A stretch of DNA of 49,835 bases. It comes from CAIWXH01 sp964555675 (lineage in GTDB: Bacteria > Chloroflexota > Chloroflexia > Chloroflexales > Chloroflexaceae). Shown here one piece after another: positions 43,696 through 49,835 of this stretch. Positions within the stretch are counted from its first letter, which is position 1. The number at the start of each line of letters is the position of its first letter. The notes under the pieces were generated by a model. It saw nothing but the letters and a program-made list of their open reading frames with translations, had not been told where the DNA came from and searched no databases. The position numbers and the translations under genes were made by a program. The DNA lies in assembly GCA_964555675.1 (NCBI GenBank), contig CAZKTU010000020.1, forward strand, positions 1-49,835. The letters run 5' to 3'.

Positions 43696-44856
43696 CTACC
43701 ACAGCCCCAATTGCACCGCCGAGCGCCGCCCGTCGAGCAGGACATAGGGAGCGGCCCAGCCGACGGTGACGCCGAGGGCCTTGAGCTGGTTGGGGTCGCG
43801 CAGGGTGGCCTGGCGGCGGGCGACGATGATCTTGTCGGCGCTCTTGGGGCCGATGCCGGGCACGCGTAGCAGCTGGGCCCGGCTGGCGCGGTTGAGCTCG
43901 AGGGGCTCGTGCAGGTGGCGTTCGGCCCAGGCCTGCTTGGGCGTGCGGTCGCGGGGCAGCAGGCCCGCCTCGTCGAAGGGCAGCTCGTCGGCGGCGAAGC
44001 CGTAGTCGCGCAGCAGGAACTCGGCCTGGTAGAGCCGGGCGGCGCGCATGGGGTCTTCGGCGGGCATGTCGCCGAAGGGCGAGCGCTCGATGGGGTGGAA
44101 GGCGCTGAAGTAGGAGCGGCCGAGCCCGATCTCGCCGCGGGCGCGGGCGATCGTTGTCATCAGCTCGCGGTCGCTCTCGCCCGCAGCGCCGACCACGAAC
44201 TGGGTGGTGATCGAGCGGGCGGCGGGCAGGCCCACGGCGCGGCGGCGCTCGATCGCCTGGCGGGCCCAGAGCAAGCGGCGCCACATCGACTCGTGGAACT
44301 CTTTGTCGGGGGCCAGGGTCGCTAACCGCTCGGCGTTCGGCGCCTCGAGGTTCAGGCTCACCCGGTCGGCCAATTCGACGGCGCGCTCGATCAGGTCGTA
44401 GGCGGCGCCGGGGATCAGCTTGAGGTGGATATAGCCCGTGTAGCCTTCTTTGAGCCGCAGCCGCTCGACCGTCCCGAGCATCTTCTCCATGGTCGTGTCG
44501 GCGTCGGGGACGATGCCCGAGGAGAGGAAGAGGCCATCTACTCGCTTCTGCTGCTGGAGCGAAACAAAAGTAGTTGACAGCTCATCGGGCTTAAAAGTCG
44601 TCCGCTTGCGGCGAATGGCGCATGAGGTGAAACAGTATTTGCAGGCGAAGCGGCAGGCATTGGTCTGTAGCACCTTGAAGAGGCGCGTCGTGCCGCCGCC
44701 CTCGCGCTTTGCGTCGTAGAGGAAGCCCGTGGCGTGGGCGATGCCGGCGCTGATGCTGGCGCTGGCCGGCACATCCGTCACGTCATCAGACGCCTCGTCG
44801 CCGAGGATCGCCAGCTTCTGCCGCACATCTGGCTCTATGATGATGGTCGTGGCCAT
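43696..44856 (-). CDS. Radical SAM protein with C-terminal helix-hairpin-helix (DNA modification/repair type)
   Basis: A 386-residue radical SAM enzyme. The cluster motif is CxxxCxxC at Cys68, Cys72, Cys75 (NACRFACKYC), with a further Cys79. VDGLFLSSGIV, YIHLKLIPGA and RVSLNLEAPN form the barrel strands. FSAFHPIERSPF follows, and the C-terminus has a helix-hairpin-helix, RVPGIGPKSADKIIVAR, typical of DNA binding. It matches the family annotated as putative DNA modification/repair radical SAM protein, usually encoded beside a uracil-DNA-glycosylase-like partner. No such partner lies next to it here. ATG 44856 follows GGGGGTGCC. Confidence 0.88.
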   Translation of the reverse strand: MATTIIIEPDVRQKLAILGDEASDDVTDVPASASISAGIAHATGFLYDAKREGGGTTRLFKVLQTNACRFACKYCFTSCAIRRKRTTFKPDELSTTFVSLQQQKRVDGLFLSSGIVPDADTTMEKMLGTVERLRLKEGYTGYIHLKLIPGAAYDLIERAVELADRVSLNLEAPNAERLATLAPDKEFHESMWRRLLWARQAIERRRAVGLPAARSITTQFVVGAAGESDRELMTTIARARGEIGLGRSYFSAFHPIERSPFGDMPAEDPMRAARLYQAEFLLRDYGFAADELPFDEAGLLPRDRTPKQAWAERHLHEPLELNRASRAQLLRVPGIGPKSADKIIVARRQATLRDPNQLKALGVTVGWAAPYVLLDGRRSAVQLGLW

Positions 44857-44891
44857 GGCACCCCCACGCCGCTTGAAACATTCGTGCTTTA

Positions 44892-44897
44892 ATTATA
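44892..44897 (-). promoter_or_regulatory. Extended -10 of the radical SAM gene
   Basis: The minus strand reads GTGC-TATAAT, 35 bases before the ATG. No good -35 is visible at normal spacing. Confidence 0.55.
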
Positions 44898-44958
44898 GCA
44901 CGGGTGTGCAAGGCCCGGCCAGCGATAGCTCGCTAGGGGCGCGGGGAGGCCAGGCCTC

Positions 44959-45333
44959 TTGACCGCTTCAGGAGGGGCGCGGGGAGGCCGAGCCTCCCCG
45001 AATTGAGGAAGACGCGAGAGGCATGAGTAGGCTCGGCCTCCCCGAATTGAGGCTCAAGCGAGGGGCATGGGGAAACTCGGCCTCCCCGAATTGAGGCTCA
45101 CGCGAGGGGCGCGGGGAGGCTTGGCCTCCCCGAANNNNNNNNNNNNNNNNNNNNNNNNNNNNNNNNNNNNNNNNNNNNNNNNNNNNNNNNNNNNNNNNNN
45201 NNNNNNNNNNNNNNNNNNNNNNNNNNNNNNNNNNGCCTCCCCGAATTGAGGCTCACGCGAGGGGCGCGGGGAGGCTTGGCCTCCCCGAATTGAGGCTCAC
45301 GCGAGGGGCGCGGGGAGGCTTGGCCTCCCCGAA
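44959..45333. repeat. 44-bp tandem repeat array of hairpin units, interrupted by a 100-N gap
   Basis: Contiguous 44-base units lie at 44959-45002, 45003-45046, 45047-45090, 45091-45134, then N (45135-45234), the last 11 bases of a unit, and units at 45246-45289 and 45290-45333. The last three complete units are identical; the first three are progressively diverged. Identical units carry CGGGGAGGC-TTG-GCCTCCCCG, a 9-bp hairpin, and end CCCCGAA. A partial unit precedes 44959. The true copy number is unknown because of the gap. The 516-bp space between the radical SAM and AP2-like genes holds nothing else. Confidence 0.9.
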
Positions 45334-45372
45334 CCAACCCTCACTCCCCGTCAGAGTAGCTCGGACGGGAGC

Positions 45373-46056
45373 CTACTCGCCGACGGGAGTGCGCTGGCGC
45401 ATGCGCTCGTAGCGGTCGCGGGCGCGGCGGGCGAGGGAGAGGGCGCGCTTCTCGCCGTGCTTGGCGATCGAGTAGGAGGTGCGCCTGATGCGGCCGTCCT
45501 CGCGCCAGGTGGCCTCGTAGACCTCGCGCCCGTCCTTGACGGTGCGGCGCACGCCGACGATGCCGGTGCTGGTGCGCGAGACGCCGATCACCTGGCGCTC
45601 GGTGCGGGGCTTGCCCAGCTCGCGCTCGGCGAGGTTGCGCCACTCGAGGGCGGCGCTGAGGGCGGCCAGGCGGTCGCCGTAGACCGAGTCGGAGAAGAAC
45701 TTGCTGCGGCGCTGCTTATTCCAGGTGACCCGCACGAAGTAGCCGAAGGTGCGCTTGGCCGGGTGGTCGATGCGGGTGATACCCTTGTGCTTGGTGGTCT
45801 TGGGGCGCAGGCGCGGGGGCAGCTTGCGGGTGTCGGGCTCGGCCACGCCGCGCAGGGCGGCGAGGGCCTCGGCGCGACTCGCGGTCTTCTGCTCGGCCCG
45901 CAGGCCGGCGATCAGGGCCTCTTCGATCTCGGGCGGCGGCGCGTAGCGCAGGGACGCCATCGGGTCGGCCTGGGCAGGCCCGCCTACGGCGGCCTCGAGC
46001 AGAACGGTGCCCTCGTCGGCCGTGGCATTGGCTGTCGATGCAAGTCGGCGAGGCAT
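45373..46056 (-). CDS. Stand-alone protein with two AP2-like DNA-binding domains
   Basis: A 227-residue basic protein. Residues ~90-150 (KGITRIDHP, FGYFVRVTWNKQRRSKFFSDSVYGDRLAALSAALEW, in parts) and ~165-220 (GIVGVRRTVKDG, YEATWREDGRIRRTSYSIAKHGEKRALSLA) each show the AP2/ERF pattern: three strands with GVRR and a W/R-rich strand, then a helix. The second domain is the clearer. Bacterial AP2 domains usually accompany HNH or other homing endonucleases; no nuclease motif (HNH, GIY-YIG, LAGLIDADG) is visible here. The first ~85 residues are Ala/Glu-rich. ATG 46056 follows AAGGAGCGATACACCG. Its 3' end lies 39 bp from the 44-bp hairpin array. Confidence 0.75.
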   Translation of the reverse strand: MPRRLASTANATADEGTVLLEAAVGGPAQADPMASLRYAPPPEIEEALIAGLRAEQKTASRAEALAALRGVAEPDTRKLPPRLRPKTTKHKGITRIDHPAKRTFGYFVRVTWNKQRRSKFFSDSVYGDRLAALSAALEWRNLAERELGKPRTERQVIGVSRTSTGIVGVRRTVKDGREVYEATWREDGRIRRTSYSIAKHGEKRALSLARRARDRYERMRQRTPVGE

Positions 46057-46165
46057 CGGTGTATCGCTCCTTAATCACGAGATTCTATCTATGCTCTCAC
46101 GGTCGTCCATGATCAGCATACCAGAATTCCGCATTTGTGGAGCGCAGGCCCAGACGTTTTTTGTG

Positions 46166-47917
46166 CTACGAGAGCGACTCAGGGGCGGCCGGCAGCCACA
46201 CGCTCACGCTGGTGCCGACCGCCGGGGTGCTCTCGACCCTGAGGGCGCCATCGTGGGCGCGCACAATGCCTTCGACCGCCGCGAGCCCCAGGCCGCGGCC
46301 GGGGCCTCGGGTGCTGAAGAAGGGGGTCAGGGCCCGCGCCAGGATGTCGGGAGGCATGCCCTCGCCGGCGTCGCCGACCGTCAGTCGCACATAGAGCCCG
46401 GCGGGCAGCCCATCGCCCAGGCGTAGCTGCTCGAGGGACGCGCGCTCGAGGCGCTCGGCCGCAGTGCTCAGCAGCACGGGGCCGGCGTGCTCGGCGAGGG
46501 CCTCGGCTGCGTTCAGCACGAGGTTGCGCACCAGCTGCCGGATCTGGCCGGCATCGGCGGTGACCCTGGGGAGGTCGGGGGCGAGGCTCAGGCTGCACGG
46601 GCGCGGCAGCGAGGTCCGCAGCAGCTCGCTCACCTCGCTGACGATCTGGTTGATGGCGACGGGCTCGAGCACAAAGCGGCCGCGCCCGGCATAAGCGAGG
46701 AGCTGGCTGGTCAGGTGGGCGGCGCTGCGGACGCTCTTGATCACCGCGGTCAGACTCTCGCCGGCCGGCGAGGCGGGGTCGACCTCGAGCGAGGCGAGCT
46801 CGGCGTGGCCGAGGATGGTGGTGAGGATGTTGTTGAAGTCGTGGGCGACGCCGCCGGCCAGCAGGCCGATGCTCTCCAGGCGCTGGGCCTCTTGCAGGCG
46901 GCGCTCGAGCTCGAGGCGTTCGGCCTCGGCGGTGATGCGGGCGCTGACGTCGCGGAGCGACACGGCCACGCCGTCGCCCAGCCGGATCACCTGCATCTCG
47001 TACGCGCCCGCCGCCGAGCGGCCGCGGGGCACATCGACGTGGCGCTGCACGGGCTTGCCGGTGACGGCCACCTGGAGAAAGAGCGCGAGGTAGGCGGCGC
47101 CCGTCGTGTGGCTCAGGTCCGCCCCCAGACAGCGGCCGAGCAGGTCGCTGCGCGAGCGCTTGAGAATGTGCTCCATCCGATGGTTGAGGCCGACGATACG
47201 CAGGTCGGTCGGGGCATGAGAGCCGGCGCGCACACATTCGAGCATGATCAGGCCGTCGAGGCTGGTCTCGACTACGGTGCGAAAACGAACCTCGCTCTCG
47301 CGCAGCGAGGCCTCGGCCTCGCGCCGCTCGTGGACCTCGCCCTCGAGCTCGGCGACGGCGGCCCTGAGCTGGGCCGTGCGGAGGGCGACCAGCTCTTCGA
47401 GGCGCAGATTGACCCGCTGGAGCTCGGCTTCGTTTGGCTGGCGCCTGGTGATGTCGAGCAGGCAGGCGACGACGGCGCAGACGCCCCCGGCGTGGTCGCG
47501 AATGGGGAAGAGCCAGTAGTCGCAGCCCAGGCTGTCGCGCCTGCTAGGCCAGTGGCTCGCGCTATAGCCGAGTGAGCTGGGGAGCTCGGGCAGCTGCACG
47601 ATCTCGCCCGCCAGGGCCCGCAGGAAGGCCTGGTCGACGCCGGTCATCTGGGCGAAGGGGTCTGCCAGCAGGTTATAGATGCCGTCGGCGGCGCTGACGT
47701 GGGGGAGGCCGAGGAGGAGGCGGTTGGCCTCGTTCATGCGCACGGCGGTGCCGTCGAGGGCGAAGATCTGCAGGCCGACGGGCGCGTGGGTGAAGAGGCT
47801 CTCGATGAGGCTGGCTGCGGTGAGGGGGGCGGTCAGGGACTGCGGGGCGCGCCTTCGTCGGAGCAGCCTGTGGGCTGCCGCCCGCGCCCGGCCCCTGATT
47901 GGGTGCGAGTGTGCCAT
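46166..47917 (-). CDS. Soluble PAS-domain sensor histidine kinase
   Basis: A 583-residue kinase without membrane segments. PAS 1 is ~residues 35-160 (APVGLQIFALDGTAVRMNEANRLLL, in parts), a coiled coil follows (~165-210, RVNLRLEELVALRTAQLRAAVAELEGE), then PAS 2 (~215-330). HisKA has His359 in GGVAHDFNNILTTILGHAEL. HATPase has LVRNLVLNAAEAL, DAGEGMPPD and GRGLGLAAVEGIV. The GG[VI]AHDFNN box is typical of hybrid-type kinases, but no receiver domain is attached and no regulator is adjacent. The start ATG 47917 has no clear ribosome-binding site. A TACAAT (extended, TGC) lies at 47964-47969. It is downstream of amt on the same strand but separated by a terminator. Confidence 0.9.
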   Translation of the reverse strand: MAHSHPIRGRARAAAHRLLRRRRAPQSLTAPLTAASLIESLFTHAPVGLQIFALDGTAVRMNEANRLLLGLPHVSAADGIYNLLADPFAQMTGVDQAFLRALAGEIVQLPELPSSLGYSASHWPSRRDSLGCDYWLFPIRDHAGGVCAVVACLLDITRRQPNEAELQRVNLRLEELVALRTAQLRAAVAELEGEVHERREAEASLRESEVRFRTVVETSLDGLIMLECVRAGSHAPTDLRIVGLNHRMEHILKRSRSDLLGRCLGADLSHTTGAAYLALFLQVAVTGKPVQRHVDVPRGRSAAGAYEMQVIRLGDGVAVSLRDVSARITAEAERLELERRLQEAQRLESIGLLAGGVAHDFNNILTTILGHAELASLEVDPASPAGESLTAVIKSVRSAAHLTSQLLAYAGRGRFVLEPVAINQIVSEVSELLRTSLPRPCSLSLAPDLPRVTADAGQIRQLVRNLVLNAAEALAEHAGPVLLSTAAERLERASLEQLRLGDGLPAGLYVRLTVGDAGEGMPPDILARALTPFFSTRGPGRGLGLAAVEGIVRAHDGALRVESTPAVGTSVSVWLPAAPESLS

Positions 47918-47984
47918 AGATCATCGGCCGCGGCCGCCTCATGGTCGGCGCGGCGTGGCTCGTATTGTAGCATGCGGCCCGGAC

Positions 47985-48019
47985 AAAAGCAGACCTCCCC
48001 GGCTGCCGGGGAGGTCTGC
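47985..48019 (-). terminator. Intrinsic terminator of the ammonium transporter gene
   Basis: A perfect 14-bp stem, GCAGACCTCCCCGG (47989-48002) with CCGGGGAGGTCTGC (48006-48019), has loop CTG. On the minus strand it is followed by TTTT. It lies 25 bases beyond the amt stop codon. Confidence 0.88.
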
Positions 48020-48044
48020 GGGAGCGTCGGGCGAAGGGGGCGAG

Positions 48045-49550
48045 CTAGTCGGCGGCCGCGGTGGTGCCGCCGGGGATGGTGCGAGGGGCGCCCGCCTCGG
48101 GGATGTAGGCGCCGTCGCCGTGGTAGCCGGGCACGCCCATCTCGGGCATGTCGAGGCCGGCGAGCTCGTGCTCGGGGGCGACGCGCAGCAGGTTGGCGCC
48201 GTTGAGGGCGCGGAAGAAGACGTAGGAGAGGCCGAAGACCACGACGCCGATGCTCACCGCCTCGAGGGCCTGGGCGGCGAACTGGCCGAAGTTGCCGTAG
48301 AGCAGGCCCGAGACCGGGCTGTCGATGCCATTCCAGGCGGCGGTGTCGGGGTTGCCGTTGGCGAAGATGCCCACGGCCAGCACGCCCCACATACCATTGA
48401 CGAAGTGGACGGGCACGGCGCCCACGGGGTCGTCAATCTTGGCCTTCTCGAGGGCGAAGGTGGCCAGGCAAACCAGGACGCCGGCGACCAGGCCGATCAC
48501 GACGGCGGCCCACATATCGATGAAGGCGCAGGGCGCGGTGACCGCCACCAGGCCGGCCAGCACGCCGTTGACGCTCATGCCGGGGTCGGGCTTCTTGCTG
48601 GGGCCGACGAGCCACATGTAGGCCATCGCGGACACGCCGCCCGCAGCGCCGGCGAGCAGGGTGTTGATCGCGGCGAGGGCGACCAGGTTGACGAAGGCGC
48701 CCTGGATGCCGAGGGCCGAGCCGGGGTTGAAGCCGAACCAGCCAAAGAAGAGGATAATCGTGCCGAGCACACCCATGGGGATGTTGTGGCCGTGGATGGT
48801 GTTGGCCGAGCCGTCCTTGTTGAACTTGCCGAGGCGCGGGCCGATCGCGATGGCGCCGGCGAGGGCGATCGCGCCGCCGGTCATATGCACCACGCCCGAG
48901 CCGGCGAAGTCGACCGCGCCGTTGCCGAGGCCGGCCGTGCGACCGAGGTTGGCCAGCCAGCCGCCGCCCCAGACCCAGTTGCCGGCCAGGGGGTAGATGA
49001 ACATCGAGACCCAGAGCGACATGGCCACGAAGCCGATGAACTTGATGCGCTCGGCCATCGAGCCGGTCGGGATGGTGGCCGCGGTGTCCATGAAGACCAT
49101 CTGGAAGAGGAAGAAGGTCAGGATGCCCGCGGCGCTCTGGCCGATGCCGCTGAGGAAGAAGCCGCTGAGGCCGAGGAAGCCGCTGCCGCCGATCAGGAGC
49201 GGGCTGGCGAGCAGAGCGTTGCCGGCGGCGTCGCTCCACGAGCCGAGGGTGATGGGCGAGAAGGCCCACTCGGGGCTGGCCTGGGCGCTGCTGATCGCGG
49301 TGGCCGGGTAGGTATAGTTGACGCCGCCGAACTGGAAGGCGAAGCCGCAGATCCAGTAGCCCAGGGCCCCGATGCAGAACACCATCATGTTCATCAGCAT
49401 CGTGTGGGCGACATTCTTGGCCCGTGTGAAGCCTGTCTCGACCAGGGCGAACCCGGCCTGCATAAAGAAGACGAAGAACCCGGCCACAAGGACGAAGAGG
49501 ATGTTTGTGTTGACGGTCAGGGTGTTGACGTTCGCGGTCAGCTCTTCCAT
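48045..49550 (-). CDS. amt: Ammonium transporter (Amt/MEP/Rh family)
   Basis: A 501-residue membrane channel with eleven hydrophobic helices. FFVFFMQAGFALVETGFTRAKN is the family N-terminus, FQMVFMDTAATIPTGSMAERIKF (in parts) follows, FAGSGVVHMTGG carries the first pore His, GWFGFNPGS is highly conserved, and VGAVPVHFVNGMWG carries the second pore His. It takes up ammonium under nitrogen limitation. A cytoplasmic tail of ~60 residues ends in a Gly/Pro/Ala-rich stretch. The ATG at 49550 follows AGGAGGCATCGTCC. No glnK/glnB gene lies next to it in the window; the gene on its 3' side is a PAS histidine kinase. Confidence 0.94.
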   Translation of the reverse strand: MEELTANVNTLTVNTNILFVLVAGFFVFFMQAGFALVETGFTRAKNVAHTMLMNMMVFCIGALGYWICGFAFQFGGVNYTYPATAISSAQASPEWAFSPITLGSWSDAAGNALLASPLLIGGSGFLGLSGFFLSGIGQSAAGILTFFLFQMVFMDTAATIPTGSMAERIKFIGFVAMSLWVSMFIYPLAGNWVWGGGWLANLGRTAGLGNGAVDFAGSGVVHMTGGAIALAGAIAIGPRLGKFNKDGSANTIHGHNIPMGVLGTIILFFGWFGFNPGSALGIQGAFVNLVALAAINTLLAGAAGGVSAMAYMWLVGPSKKPDPGMSVNGVLAGLVAVTAPCAFIDMWAAVVIGLVAGVLVCLATFALEKAKIDDPVGAVPVHFVNGMWGVLAVGIFANGNPDTAAWNGIDSPVSGLLYGNFGQFAAQALEAVSIGVVVFGLSYVFFRALNGANLLRVAPEHELAGLDMPEMGVPGYHGDGAYIPEAGAPRTIPGGTTAAAD

Positions 49551-49577
49551 GGACGATGCCTCCTACTGCGACGATCG

Positions 49578-49596
49578 CGCCGGTACGCTACCGGCG
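49578..49596 (-). promoter_or_regulatory. Hairpin in the amt 5' leader
   Basis: CGCCGGTA (49578-49585) pairs perfectly with TACCGGCG (49589-49596), loop CGC, starting 14 bases upstream of the amt AGGAGG. It could affect translation initiation or protect the 5' end. Confidence 0.5.
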
Positions 49597-49716
49597 TACT
49601 GCCTGGCATCTTCGCCGAGAGTCGCCAACGCTGGCAGCGGAGCCTGGTCAGAGCGTGTGAGACGGACATGGTCCCACGGGTGACAACAGGACGATCCACT
49701 TCGATGACACCTGATA

Positions 49717-49722
49717 ATTATA
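49717..49722 (-). promoter_or_regulatory. Possible -10 element of amt
   Basis: TATAAT on the minus strand, in an AT-rich stretch about 170 bases before the amt start codon. No convincing -35 or -24/-12 (sigma-54) element is visible. A short palindrome, GGGAAAAACTTCCC (49734-49747), lies just upstream. I see nothing else in the 285 bp from 49551 to the window end. Confidence 0.4.
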
Positions 49723-49835
49723 ATGTTAGATGAGGGAAAAACTTCCCCATATCACTGAAATAGTATCTAGAATATTAATGGGCTGTTGTGCTAGTTGAAG
49801 CGGTTTGACGAGAAGCCTCCGACGTGGTATGGCAG

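Noticed and set aside
44959..45333. CRISPR array
   Set aside because: The 44-bp units abut directly with no variable spacers, and no cas genes are in the window.
45373..46056. Homing endonuclease
   Set aside because: Only AP2-like domains are visible; no HNH, GIY-YIG or LAGLIDADG motif is present in the protein or its neighbours.
47679..49733. 684-residue plus-strand open frame
   Set aside because: It is antisense to the Amt and histidine kinase genes. Its composition (His/Gly/Asp/Glu-rich) is typical of the complementary frame of GC-rich genes.

Overview
The window is high-GC DNA whose gene content points to the Chloroflexota, probably class Chloroflexia. This is inferred from repeated FGFP / YFERARFE modules on a secreted glycosidase, a giant Calx-beta adhesin, GT39-type mannosyltransferase-like proteins with extra C-terminal domains, a lamin-tail secreted protein and small membrane proteins ending in TGETxRL. 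No rRNA is present, so the placement is not proven. Three runs of exactly 100 N (34427-34526, 42940-43039, 45135-45234) show that this is a scaffold. Each run lies in or beside repeated sequence, and the first is flanked by an identical 55-base stretch that looks like an unresolved assembly overlap.

Layout. 1-7.4 kb: the start of an rpsF-ssb operon (minus), a second divergent ssb, a UvrD/PcrA helicase, a GT39-like membrane glycosyltransferase, a class I aminotransferase and a small tail-anchored protein. 7.4-13.5 kb: tRNA-Glu and tRNA-Asp (minus), an S41 processing peptidase lacking the usual catalytic Lys, an ABC-F protein preceded by a short leader ORF with alternative hairpins, an M42 aminopeptidase, and a CCA-adding-type nucleotidyltransferase next to tRNA-Val. 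13.6-20.8 kb: a secreted lamin-tail protein, a GDP-sugar epimerase/dehydratase coupled to rsmI, a DHDPS-family lyase, an unrecognised protein, a minisatellite, and a BtpA/SgcQ-PfkB pair. 20.9-34.2 kb: a REC-GAF-PAS-kinase-REC hybrid sensor, an eIF2B-like protein, a GT4 glycosyltransferase coupled to a PhnP-like hydrolase, and a membrane histidine kinase overlapping the 1837-residue Calx-beta adhesin. 34.2-39.2 kb: a second GT39-like protein and a secreted glycosidase, each preceded by a copy of a dispersed intergenic repeat. 39.3-49.8 kb: EttA, an HxlR regulator divergent from an NAD(P)-binding protein, MsrB, a radical SAM HhH protein, a 44-bp hairpin tandem array, a double AP2-like protein, a PAS histidine kinase and an Amt ammonium transporter.

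Themes. This is ordinary chromosome with many single-gene or two-gene transcription units. No phage, insertion sequence, CRISPR array or defence island is visible. Several genes serve translation and its protection (rpsF, tRNAs, CCA enzyme, rsmI, two ABC-F proteins). Others build or bind the cell surface (two GT39-like, one GT4, epimerase, adhesin, glycosidase, lamin-tail protein), and three are histidine kinases. The observations most worth following are the candidate leader-peptide attenuator in front of the ABC-F gene, the identical C-terminal TGETxRL tail on two otherwise different small membrane proteins, the double AP2-like protein beside a homogenising hairpin array, and the compact divergent promoters, one of which appears to use a single palindromic -35 element for both directions.
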